Assembly: GCF_900215535.1 (NCBI RefSeq)
Contig: NZ_OCND01000015.1
Span: forward strand, 1 to 54,607
Source: Pseudoxanthomonas wuyuanensis
Lineage (GTDB): Bacteria > Pseudomonadota > Gammaproteobacteria > Xanthomonadales > Xanthomonadaceae
Direction: 5' to 3'
Length of the DNA stretch: 54,607 nucleotides
Shown piece by piece: positions 17,565-26,690 of the stretch. The notes under the pieces are model-generated. The model was not told the DNA's origin. It ran no database searches and worked only from the letters and a program-made list of their open reading frames with translations. Positions within the stretch are counted from its first letter, which is position 1, and each line of letters starts with the position of its first letter. The position numbers and the translations under genes are program-made.

Positions 17565-20409
17565 GCGTGCCTTCCTGCGGCAGCGACAGCTGCGAACCGG
17601 ATTGCAGGTACAGCAGCGTGGTGGGCACGCGCAATGTCCATGGCGGCGCCGCCGGTTGGGCATCGCCGGGCACCAGCAGTTCCTCAAGCAGCGCGACTGT
17701 GCCCTGGGTCGCCGGCGCATCGGTGAATCCTCCCGCCCACGGCACGGGGAACTGCAGCAGGGACAACAACCACGGCTCCCGGCCGGACAGCACGGGGACC
17801 AGCACCCGTGCCGACTGGGCGTGCACGAACGCATGCAGATGGCCGTCTTCGTCGGAGCGCATGCGCTGCGATGGCACCGGTTCGGGCCAGGACTGGGCCG
17901 AGCCGGCATGCCGTTGCGAGTAGTGCCAGGTCATGTGCGGCCAGTCGAACAACGGCGCCATATCGGCCGCTTCGTGACCGGGGTCGTCCAGCGAGGACGT
18001 CAGCACATCCAGGCATGCCTGCTGCAGCACCTGCCGCTGCAGATCGCCATCGCGCTGCGCGGCGGCGTGGATGCGTTCGCGCAGGGCGGATTCGTAGTCT
18101 CCGTTGGCGGCGTACCAGGCTTGCTGCAGGCGCGCATAGATGCGCATCTGCCAGGACAGGACCAGCGGATTGTCGGACGGCGTGCCGTCGAGACCGCATT
18201 GCAGTTGCACGGTCACCGCAAACGACGGTGCCGCCGTCATGACCGTGATGGGGATAATGCCGGTGGCGCCCGCGATGCCGGTCAGCGGCGAGGTGGACGA
18301 CTTGGGAACAGCGTCGGCATCCGGGGCAATCGTCACTGTGCCCACCTGGGTGGAAGAGCTGCAACTGGGAACGCTGACGCTCAACGCGGCGGCCGGGATG
18401 GTGGCCGTGTTGGGGAGATCGCTGCTTCCCACCGAGCAGGCGAGCGCATAGCGGCTGTCGGCCACCGCCAGTGTCGCAGTACCCGCACTGACGCTGTAGC
18501 CGGCCGGGACTTCCAACAGCGACAGATCGCCCAGCGTAGCCTGCTGCACGCTGGCCACCAGGGTCAGCTGGGATGCCGGCGGCGGTTCCAGGTCCAACAA
18601 GCCATAGGCTGCGCCCAGCGACTGGTAGTTGGCCGCGGTGACCACGCTGTACGGCGGCTGCCCAGGTGGCGGCGAAGGAAGTGGGGGCGGCGGCTGCAGC
18701 GGTATCGGGCCAAGCCGGCATAGATGCTGCAGCCAGGGTTGCGCCGGTTGCGGCAGATGGAACGCCAGCACCAGGCGCGCGCCCAGCGGTTCCAGCCGTA
18801 CCCGCACGACGCGATCCACCCAGTGATAGAGCCCAACCAACCGGTCATGGCCGCTGTTGTCGATCTGCTGTGAGCTTCGGCGTTCGCGCAATGCCTGCCA
18901 TTCCAGGCCGCGCCGATGGCTGACGCGCTCGTGCATGCGGCGGCTGGCAAGTTCGGTTATGCGCTGCGCAAGCGCGGCGCTGCCACCGCGCTGCCAGCCG
19001 GCGTTGGCGCCGCCGCCGGACCAGCTTCCGGACAGCGACATGTTGAGATTGTCGTAAGCCGGCGTGACGTTGCTGAGATTGCGCAATACGCCGTCGGCGG
19101 CCATCACTTCAGCGATGGCATTGGCCAGGTCGCTGGATTCGGAACGTTGCCGGCGCTGGCTGGATTCGCGCTCGCGATCATGGTGGGAGCGTTCGCTGCC
19201 TCCCATGTCCAGCAAGCTGCGCTCGCTGACCTCCTGGCGCTCGCGTGGCATGACGTTGACGACATCGGCCAGTTCGCCGGGGGTATAGCCCAGCAGGCGG
19301 TGACGCGCGACCTGCAACTGGCCGATGCCCAATGCCTCCCATCGGCCGCTGTCGTTGCCGCCGCGCAGCGCAGGTACCGGCGGTCGCGTGGCGACGAAGT
19401 CGGGAAACACGGGACGGGCGCACAGCGCGAAGTTCCGCGCTTCGGCTGTCGCGAGCATGGGCATGGTGGGAATGCCCTCGCACGCAAGGATCATCAGCAG
19501 GCCCAGGCGCACGACCGCAACGAGCTGGTCGGCGAGTCCGGCATCGGCAACGTTGCCGTCCAGGGCAATGGCGAACAGGCTCTGCCACAACCGCGGCACC
19601 GCTGCCTGCCACTCGTCGCCGGCCAGATAGTCGGCCAGGGTCAGATGCGGCGGCAGGGCAAGCGCATGCTCCAGCCACTGCACCAACTCGATGTCAGGCA
19701 TGGGCTGCGCCAGTTCCAGCAATTGCCGACGCACCTGCGGCATCGACGCAACCGTCGTGCCCAGTGGCGGCAATGCATCAACGAACTGCGGCTGCTGGCG
19801 GAACGATCCGGCTGCCTGGATCTTGGCCGCGGCAGTTTCGGCACCGGCAAGCGACAGGTACAGAGGCCAGGCAGTCGAACCGGACGGCGGCTGGGGGCAG
19901 GCCACGAAGTGCAAACCGAGTTCCCCGGCCTGGCGCCGGGTAAGCGGCTGCATCCAGACGAAGGGAAACAGGTCGCCGGCGTCCTGCGGCGCCTGGATCC
20001 GGTCTTCACCAGCGGGGGAGGCGGGGAAATCCGGGGATTGCAGCGACCAATCGCCAATGGGCCAGTTGAAGTATTCCTGATCGGTGATCGGCAGGTTGCA
20101 GACCAGGGAAACGATGTCGCCATCGCGTTTCAGATGCAAGGTCACATCGATGGACGCGGGCGACTGCCGGGGCAACGCATGGCGGAGAATGAATGTCTGG
20201 CGATGGGTGGCGCCGGGCTGCAGGCCGAGCGCGAACACGGCAGCATCCTTTGACGCCAGATCCCGAAGCTGCCCTGCAACCGCCAGGCCGCTGTCCAGAA
20301 TCCGCCATTCCACCAGCACGTCGAAGCCGGCGCGTGCCTGCCGGCGCCACCTGTGCGGATAGCCGTCGGCCTCCGTTGTCGCCGGGGGAAAGTCGGGCAA
20401 GGGGGACAT
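17554..20409 (-). CDS. Large protein of unknown function (951-966 residues) in the island
   Basis: I cannot assign a function. The N-terminal third reads as beta-rich ('GFDVLVEWRILDSGLAVAG', 'ASIDVTLHLKRDGDIVSLVC'). A central segment has 'GYTPGELADVVNVMPRERQE', then a charged Ser/Glu/Arg helix, a Gly/Ser-rich patch, and 'LVGLYHWVDRVVRVRLEPLG' followed by 'LAFHLPQPA'. A proline tract precedes another beta region, and 'SARVLVPVLSGREPWLL' lies near the end. From memory, the GE-x-x-VxNV, Y-x-WVD and late 'RVxVPV' landmarks recur in very large uncharacterised bacterial proteins. No signal peptide or membrane segment is seen. I chose the ATG at 20409 (AGGTAG upstream); 20424 is possible. Confidence 0.75.
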   Translation of the reverse strand: MSPLPDFPPATTEADGYPHRWRRQARAGFDVLVEWRILDSGLAVAGQLRDLASKDAAVFALGLQPGATHRQTFILRHALPRQSPASIDVTLHLKRDGDIVSLVCNLPITDQEYFNWPIGDWSLQSPDFPASPAGEDRIQAPQDAGDLFPFVWMQPLTRRQAGELGLHFVACPQPPSGSTAWPLYLSLAGAETAAAKIQAAGSFRQQPQFVDALPPLGTTVASMPQVRRQLLELAQPMPDIELVQWLEHALALPPHLTLADYLAGDEWQAAVPRLWQSLFAIALDGNVADAGLADQLVAVVRLGLLMILACEGIPTMPMLATAEARNFALCARPVFPDFVATRPPVPALRGGNDSGRWEALGIGQLQVARHRLLGYTPGELADVVNVMPRERQEVSERSLLDMGGSERSHHDRERESSQRRQRSESSDLANAIAEVMAADGVLRNLSNVTPAYDNLNMSLSGSWSGGGANAGWQRGGSAALAQRITELASRRMHERVSHRRGLEWQALRERRSSQQIDNSGHDRLVGLYHWVDRVVRVRLEPLGARLVLAFHLPQPAQPWLQHLCRLGPIPLQPPPPLPSPPPGQPPYSVVTAANYQSLGAAYGLLDLEPPPASQLTLVASVQQATLGDLSLLEVPAGYSVSAGTATLAVADSRYALACSVGSSDLPNTATIPAAALSVSVPSCSSSTQVGTVTIAPDADAVPKSSTSPLTGIAGATGIIPITVMTAAPSFAVTVQLQCGLDGTPSDNPLVLSWQMRIYARLQQAWYAANGDYESALRERIHAAAQRDGDLQRQVLQQACLDVLTSSLDDPGHEAADMAPLFDWPHMTWHYSQRHAGSAQSWPEPVPSQRMRSDEDGHLHAFVHAQSARVLVPVLSGREPWLLSLLQFPVPWAGGFTDAPATQGTVALLEELLVPGDAQPAAPPWTLRVPTTLLYLQSGSQLSLPQEGTHGP

Positions 20410-20474
20410 TGCGGCTACCTGCATCGGTCTGGTGGAACCCCCGCCGCATCGGCAGCGGGGGTCAGGGACGGAGT

Positions 20475-21080
20475 TCAACCCTCGCTGGCGTCCTCGCCAT
20501 CGCCATCGGCGCTGAATTGCTTCAGTGCGCGCTGGGCTTCGTGCTGCAGGGCCTTTCGGTACTCGGCTTCCTTGTACACATGCCCCTTCAGCGACGGCCC
20601 GCCGGTCAACAGCGGAAAGACCAGGGTTTCCTGCTCGGGAGACGACAGCAACAGCGCCTCCAGATCCAGGCCACGGCAGCGCAGAAGCGACAGTTCGGCA
20701 CGGTAGTTCGCCGGGTGTTCGTCGAGACGGCGCAGCGCCTGATTGAGGCGATGGATCTGCTCGCCACCGGTGAGGCCGGCAACGCGAGCGGCATCGGTCC
20801 CACCCGCGGTCAGGGCCAGATCGATCGCACCTGCCACGCCAAGCGGGCCGCGCAGCAGGTAGCGCATGCCGCTGACCGGCGCTTGATCCAGCGGCGTTGC
20901 TCCGGCGGCCATCTCCTGCAGCGTCGTTTCGCGGATGTAGTGGGGCAGGCCCGCCTCGATCGACGACAGCGGGTGTTGCTGCAGTTCCTCATGAGCCAGG
21001 CCGCGGCCGTGCAGCTCTTCCAGAAAGCGTGCAACCATGGCCCCGCCGTGCGGGATGCTGGGGTTTGAAATGATGTCCAT
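20475..21080 (-). CDS. Uncharacterised 201-residue island protein
   Basis: I do not recognise this protein. It is soluble and mostly helical by composition, with a Gly-rich centre ('GMRYLLRGPLGVAGAIDLA', 'GGTDAARVAGLTGGEQIHRL') and an acidic C-terminus ('SADGDGEDASEG'). There is no signal peptide or membrane helix. It sits between the protease gene (16 bases upstream) and the 966-residue gene (65 bases downstream) on the same strand, so it is probably part of one operon and could be an adaptor or chaperone for either neighbour; that is inference from position only. Confidence 0.7.
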   Translation of the reverse strand: MDIISNPSIPHGGAMVARFLEELHGRGLAHEELQQHPLSSIEAGLPHYIRETTLQEMAAGATPLDQAPVSGMRYLLRGPLGVAGAIDLALTAGGTDAARVAGLTGGEQIHRLNQALRRLDEHPANYRAELSLLRCRGLDLEALLLSSPEQETLVFPLLTGGPSLKGHVYKEAEYRKALQHEAQRALKQFSADGDGEDASEG

Positions 21081-21096
21081 GTGGTCAACTCCTGGC

Positions 21097-21978
21097 TCAA
21101 AGCGTGGTGTTGGTGCGGCGCCAAAAGCCGGCGCTACCGGGGAAGTCGGCCATGCCGATCCAGCCGGTCATGACCCCAGCGGGGTCTTGCACGTACAGGA
21201 ACGGTGCGCCGCTGACCGCGGCGTAACCGCTGATCACAACGGCATGCCCACCGCCGCCGTGCCAGCCGATCGCCACGACCACAGGTCGCGCCCCGTCGAT
21301 TTCCTGCTGCACGGCAGCGAACGAGATCGCACTGGCGACGGTAGCTGCCAGGTGGCCGATGCTCTGCAGCGCCTGATGGGTCTTGTAGGGCTTGTTGCAT
21401 TGGGCGCTACTGCCGGCACTGCAGCAGGTGCTCTGCTTGAAGGCCGCATTGGCCAACTTGCACTGGGTGGTGGCGGACGAAGCGTCGTTGTAGTACTCGG
21501 CGATAGACGAAGTTACGGCCGCCCAGCACCATTGCGTCTGCAACTGCGACTGCTGGTTGTAGGCGAGCGGATTGCCGGCGCCTTCGCCGTCGCCGCCCTG
21601 GCTTCCCTCAGGCGGGGGAGCTTCGATGGGAAACCATGCCGGAGGGTCGTCGGCAGCTGGATCCTGATCCGGTGGCGGTGACGGCGACAGGCTCGACAGC
21701 GGGTCGGCTGTCATCGCGAATCCAACGGTGAGCTTTGCCATCGCGTCGTAGATGACCTGCTGCCCCTGGGCGAGGGTCTTGCGCGAAGTTGCAGCGTCGA
21801 TTATCTGATATTGCACCGTCCAGGGTGCCATGCGGGCGTTGGTGGGGCGCTGCAAGGAGGACCCGCAGGTGACGCTGATCGGTGGTGGATTAGGTTTTTC
21901 CCGGTCGGAAATCCAATAGGTGACGATACCCACTTCCGCCGGAACCCCGGACTCCAGGGTCAGATAGGGAGGATTCAT
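21097..21978 (-). CDS. Papain-like cysteine protease (AvrRpt2/C39-like)
   Basis: In this 293-residue protein the catalytic domain occupies the C-terminal half. 'QSQLQTQWCWAAVTSSIAEY' holds the oxyanion Gln and nucleophile Cys, 'GWHGGGGHAVVISGY' holds the His, and 'YVQDPAG' the Asp, in the order of AvrRpt2-type papain-like proteases. Further Cys residues follow the nucleophile. The N-terminal 130 residues form a beta-like part plus a Pro/Asp-rich linker, possibly a targeting or inhibitory segment. No signal peptide is evident. I chose the ATG at 21978 over 21993 because AGGAGT lies seven bases before it. Its substrates may include the neighbouring large protein. Confidence 0.82.
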   Translation of the reverse strand: MNPPYLTLESGVPAEVGIVTYWISDREKPNPPPISVTCGSSLQRPTNARMAPWTVQYQIIDAATSRKTLAQGQQVIYDAMAKLTVGFAMTADPLSSLSPSPPPDQDPAADDPPAWFPIEAPPPEGSQGGDGEGAGNPLAYNQQSQLQTQWCWAAVTSSIAEYYNDASSATTQCKLANAAFKQSTCCSAGSSAQCNKPYKTHQALQSIGHLAATVASAISFAAVQQEIDGARPVVVAIGWHGGGGHAVVISGYAAVSGAPFLYVQDPAGVMTGWIGMADFPGSAGFWRRTNTTL

Positions 21979-22090
21979 GGAAGACTCCTGCATCAGGTGA
22001 GGCGGCGGCCCGCTTGGCCGCCGCGTTTGCGCTTCGGTGCGCCGGCCTGCGGCGGCAGGCCGGGCGGATGGCGTGTCGGTGGCGTTGGGC

Positions 22091-22639
22091 CTAGCTCAGA
22101 GCAAGCGAGAAATAGCCGGATTCGAGCGTAGCCGTATCGGTGATCGCCACCACGGTTGCGTTGGGGTTGGTGGTGACGGCGGTAGCCGTGGTGACCCCGT
22201 TGATGACGGCGTAGATCGAGAAGGTGTCGCCGATGGTGACCGTGCGGAGCTGGAAGGCATCGTTGACCACCACCGTCTGCAGCGGGACGCCATCCTTGGT
22301 GATGGTGAAGGTCACCGGCCCGATGGTGGTCTTCTGGAACTGCAGCTGATTGGGGTCGGTGCTGGGGAGTTCCACCACGTTGAACTCATAGGTGCCCTGC
22401 GAAGGCACCTGCACCACCTGCGCAAGGAAGTTGGTGGGGCCGGCGACATCGATCGGTGCGGAGATGTAGGTGTTTCCGTTGATGACCGTGGTGGCGATGA
22501 CCTGGTAGGTGTCGTTGGTCGGCACCAGCAACTGCGCGCCGGGCTGGATGCCCGGAATGCGGGCGACGACCTGCTCTCCATTCAGGACCACATACTGCGC
22601 AATGAATTGGGTGTTGTTGCCCAGGGTGATGTTGCTCAT
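22091..22639 (-). CDS. 182-residue beta-rich protein, twin copy 1
   Basis: I do not recognise this protein. The sequence is Thr/Val/Asn-rich, nearly free of Cys, Trp and Lys, and looks like a two-part beta-sandwich. 'NDTYQVIATTVINGNTY' in the first half and 'GDTFSIYAVINGVTTAT' in the second share a D-T-[YF]..A..-I-N-G pattern, suggesting an internal duplication. The second copy at 23113 has the same length and is nearly identical. No signal peptide is visible. The ATG follows AGGACGAAC, which is also conserved in the twin. The composition would suit a secreted or assembling structural subunit, but that is conjecture. Confidence 0.8.
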   Translation of the reverse strand: MSNITLGNNTQFIAQYVVLNGEQVVARIPGIQPGAQLLVPTNDTYQVIATTVINGNTYISAPIDVAGPTNFLAQVVQVPSQGTYEFNVVELPSTDPNQLQFQKTTIGPVTFTITKDGVPLQTVVVNDAFQLRTVTIGDTFSIYAVINGVTTATAVTTNPNATVVAITDTATLESGYFSLALS

Positions 22640-22775
22640 GGGTTCGTCCTTTGATTGGGATGGAAGATTGGATGGCCGGGATCCGGCGACATGGCGCGAC
22701 AGGCAAGGAGCGCACAGCGGGAACCGGCGTCATCGACGATACGGCGGCCTGGTCGGGCGCATAAGTATCGTTACC
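22640..22775 (-). promoter_or_regulatory. Conserved leader/promoter of twin gene 1
   Basis: The 136 bases before the start codon resemble those before twin gene 2. The best match is GGTAACGATACTTATGC at 22759-22775 (minus strand), about 120 bases upstream of the ATG, present in copy 2 as GGTAAGGATACTTATGC. GATACT could be a -10 box, but I see no good -35, so this may be an alternative-sigma promoter or an operator. Confidence 0.45.
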
Positions 22776-22980
22776 GTATCGTGTTACGTATCGCTATTTC
22801 CGGCGGCGCTCACTACGCGAGGGCCGTTCGATACCCCTGCCAGGGAAATCTTTTCCAAGAGCGTGTCGTGGACTTTGGAGACGAGTACGAAGGCCGGTGT
22901 CGTGGTGCGATGTCGCGCCCCGGGATTGTCCTGGATGCCCACAGGATCCGCGCCACAGGCCATGCCGCGATTGCGCTTGC
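22776..22980. other. Spacer between twin genes with no gene seen
   Basis: This part of the 473-base gap between the twin genes holds no supportable gene. Reading frames across it have random-looking Arg/Cys-rich translations. It ends at the rlmKL relic, and the 63 bases after the relic also hold nothing visible. Confidence 0.5.
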
Positions 22981-23049
22981 GCCGACGACTTCGACGCGCA
23001 GAACGGACATGTGCGTCTGCTGTGCGCGGCTGTGGCGCGACCGATGCCC
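22981..23049 (+). pseudogene. 69-base relic of rlmKL (codons 636-658)
   Basis: The segment aligns without gaps to 11955-12023 of the intact rlmKL, with 58 of 69 bases identical by my count. Its translation 'ADDFDAQNGHVRLLCAAVAR' compares with '[20 protein letters not shown]' in the enzyme. No start codon or longer open frame supports a working gene. It lies in the same orientation as rlmKL, about 11 kb away at the far side of the island, as expected if insertion or recombination at the 3' part of rlmKL left a piece behind. The similarity fades on both sides. Confidence 0.75.
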
Positions 23050-23112
23050 GCTTGCTCGCAGGATTCGATTCGGCGGCTTCGTTCGACGGACAGCGGGTCG
23101 GGCGTTTCTGGC

Positions 23113-23661
23113 CTAGCTCACAACCAGCGTGAAATGGCCTGATTCGAACATGGAGGTGTCGGTGATAGCCACCACCGTGGCATTCGGATCGGTGGTGACG
23201 ACCGTAGCCGTGGTGATCCCATTGATGACGGCGTAGATCGAGAAGGTGCGGCCGATGGTGATGGTGCGGATCTGGAAGGGATCGTTGACGACTACCGTCT
23301 GCAGGGGAATGCCGTCCTGGGTGATGGTGAAGGTCACCGGCCCGATGGTGGTCTTCTGGAACTGCAACTGGTTGGGGTTGGTGCTGGGGAGCTCCACCAC
23401 GTTGAATTCGTAGGTGCCCTGCGAAGGCACCTGCACCACCTGCGCAAGGAAGTTGGTGGGGCCGGTAACATCGATGGGAGCGGAAATGTAGGTGTTTCCG
23501 TTGATGACCGTGGTGGCGATGACCTGGTAGGTGTCGTTGGTCGGCACCAGCAGCTGTGCGCCGGGCTGGATGCCCGGAATGCGGGCGATGACCTGCTCTC
23601 CGTTCAGCACCACGTATTGCGCCATGAACGGAGTGTTGTTGCCCAAGGTGATGTTGCTCAT
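23113..23661 (-). CDS. 182-residue beta-rich protein, twin copy 2
   Basis: This has the same length as the copy at 22091 and differs at few positions (for example 'TPFMAQYVV' for 'TQFIAQYVV', 'VTGPTN' for 'VAGPTN', 'ITQDGI' for 'ITKDGV', and 'SMFESGHFTLVVS' at the end). Most differences are in the C-terminal third. I chose the ATG at 23661, which aligns with the twin and has the same AGGACGAAC upstream; a longer frame would run through the conserved leader. It is the most upstream gene of the minus-strand island and has its own copy of the leader, so the twins may be expressed independently. The function is unknown. Confidence 0.8.
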   Translation of the reverse strand: MSNITLGNNTPFMAQYVVLNGEQVIARIPGIQPGAQLLVPTNDTYQVIATTVINGNTYISAPIDVTGPTNFLAQVVQVPSQGTYEFNVVELPSTNPNQLQFQKTTIGPVTFTITQDGIPLQTVVVNDPFQIRTITIGRTFSIYAVINGITTATVVTTDPNATVVAITDTSMFESGHFTLVVS

Positions 23662-23800
23662 GGTTCGTCCTTTGATTGCCATGGAGGATTGGATTGGACA
23701 GGTTTGACGATATGAAGCGAGCAGAAAAAGAAAAACGCGCAACGGGAGCCAGTGTCGTGGATGAGGCGACGGCGCGGTTGGTCGCATAAGTATCCTTACC
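23662..23800 (-). promoter_or_regulatory. Conserved leader/promoter of twin gene 2
   Basis: This leader matches that of twin gene 1: the ribosome-binding region, a 'GATTGG' patch, and GGTAAGGATACTTATGC at 23784-23800 (minus strand), about 123 bases from the ATG. The duplication event therefore carried the regulatory region with it. From here to 23926 (the end of mmsA) I see no gene. Confidence 0.45.
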
Positions 23801-23926
23801 CATGCTTGCATGGAAAATCGCTAAAAAACTCCGATTGCCTCCGCCAAAGTTCTGGCTTGTCGTATACGAATCAGTAGCGCCATTCGGCGAGACTGGCCAG
23901 CCCGATGCAGGCAGCAGTTTTCGCTT

Positions 23927-25417
<1,491 letters not shown>

Positions 25418-25440
25418 GCGATGTCTCTGATGAAAAATCC

Positions 25441-25482
25441 CTTGTGGGAGTCGTGCCGGCATGCCGGTACGACTCCCACAAG
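25441..25482. repeat. 42-bp palindrome between ald and mmsA
   Basis: Twenty of the 21 base pairs match around a centre at 25461/25462, with ends CTTGTGGGAG and CTCCCACAAG. It resembles other dispersed palindromes in this window (44233-44254 shares the CCGGCATGCCGG core). It lies just after ald and may attenuate transcription into mmsA or stabilise the upstream mRNA. Confidence 0.7.
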
Positions 25483-25494
25483 GATAGGTTTGGA

Positions 25495-26610
25495 CTACGC
25501 CAGCGCCTCGTGCGCCGGCACGTAGGCATAGCCAAGATCGGTGGCAACCGCCTGATAGGTGATCTTGCCGGCGTGCACGTTCAAGCCGTTGCGCAGATGC
25601 TCGTCGTCCAGCAGCGCCTGCCGCGCGCCCTTGTTGGCCAGTTGCAGCGCGTAGGGCAGGGTGGCGTTGGTCAGCGCAAAGGTGGAAGTGCGGGCCACGC
25701 CGCCGGGCATGTTGGCCACGCAGTAGTGGATGATGCCGTCCACCTCATAGGTCGGGTTCTGGTGGGTGGTGGCCCTGCTGGTTTCGAAGCAGCCGCCCTG
25801 GTCGATGGCCACGTCCACCAGCACCGAGCCCGGGCGCATCAACGACAACTGTTCGCGCGCGATCAGCTTGGGCGCGGCGGCGCCGGGAATCAGCACCGCG
25901 CCAATCACCAGGTCGGTATAAGGCAGCCGCTCTTCGATGGCGTCGCGGGTGGAATAGATGGTGGTCAGGCGGTCGCCATAGACCTCATCCAGATACTTCA
26001 GCCGGTCCAGCGAGCGGTCCAGGATGGTGACGTGCGCGTTCATGCCCATCGCCATGCGCGCGGCATTGATGCCGACCACACCGCCGCCGATCACCATCAC
26101 TTCGGCCGGTTTCACCCCCGGCACGCCGCCCAGCAGGATGCCGGAACCGCCCTGGGCTTTTTCCAGTGCATGCGCGCCGGCCTGGATCGACATGCGTCCG
26201 GCCACTTCGGACATCGGCGCCAGCAGCGGCAGGCCGCCCTTGCGGTCGGTGACGGTTTCGTAGGCGATGCAGGTGGCGCCGGAGGCAACCAGCGCCTTGG
26301 TCTGCTCGGGGTCGGGCGCCAGGTGCAGGTAGGTGTAGAGCACCTGGCCCGGCCGCAGCATCGCGCATTCGACCGGCTGCGGCTCCTTGACCTTGATGAT
26401 CATGTCGGCGCGGGCAAAGATCTCGTCCGGAGTGTCGACGATTTCCGCACCGGCCTTGACGTATTGGTCGTCGGTCAGGCCGATGGACTTGCCGCCGTCG
26501 CGCTGCACGATGACCTGGTGGCCGAGTGCGCCGAGTTCGCGCGCACCGGCCGGGGTCAGGCCGATGCGGTATTCGTGGTTCTTTATTTCCTTGGGGACGC
26601 CTATCAGCAT
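25495..26610 (-). CDS. ald: Alanine dehydrogenase
   Basis: This 371-residue NAD-dependent enzyme interconverts L-alanine and pyruvate plus ammonia. The N-terminal '[20 protein letters not shown]' is diagnostic. The catalytic Lys and His lie in 'MIIKVKEPQ' and '[12 protein letters not shown]', and the Rossmann loop in '[15 protein letters not shown]'. The ATG at 26610 has GGAGAG upstream. It sits between the omega-aminotransferase and mmsA. In that setting it would return alanine, made by the pyruvate-dependent aminotransferase, to pyruvate. Confidence 0.96.
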   Translation of the reverse strand: MLIGVPKEIKNHEYRIGLTPAGARELGALGHQVIVQRDGGKSIGLTDDQYVKAGAEIVDTPDEIFARADMIIKVKEPQPVECAMLRPGQVLYTYLHLAPDPEQTKALVASGATCIAYETVTDRKGGLPLLAPMSEVAGRMSIQAGAHALEKAQGGSGILLGGVPGVKPAEVMVIGGGVVGINAARMAMGMNAHVTILDRSLDRLKYLDEVYGDRLTTIYSTRDAIEERLPYTDLVIGAVLIPGAAAPKLIAREQLSLMRPGSVLVDVAIDQGGCFETSRATTHQNPTYEVDGIIHYCVANMPGGVARTSTFALTNATLPYALQLANKGARQALLDDEHLRNGLNVHAGKITYQAVATDLGYAYVPAHEALA

Positions 26611-26690
26611 GGGAACTCTCCAGTAGCAAGTCCGGTAACAAGTCGTTGGGGCTCGCGCGTGGGGAGCGCTGGGGCCGGTGCGCGGCGATC

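Noticed and set aside
22655..23116. Plus-strand open frames between the twin genes
   Set aside because: The translations are random-looking and contain the short rlmKL relic only. No start signal or length supports a working gene.
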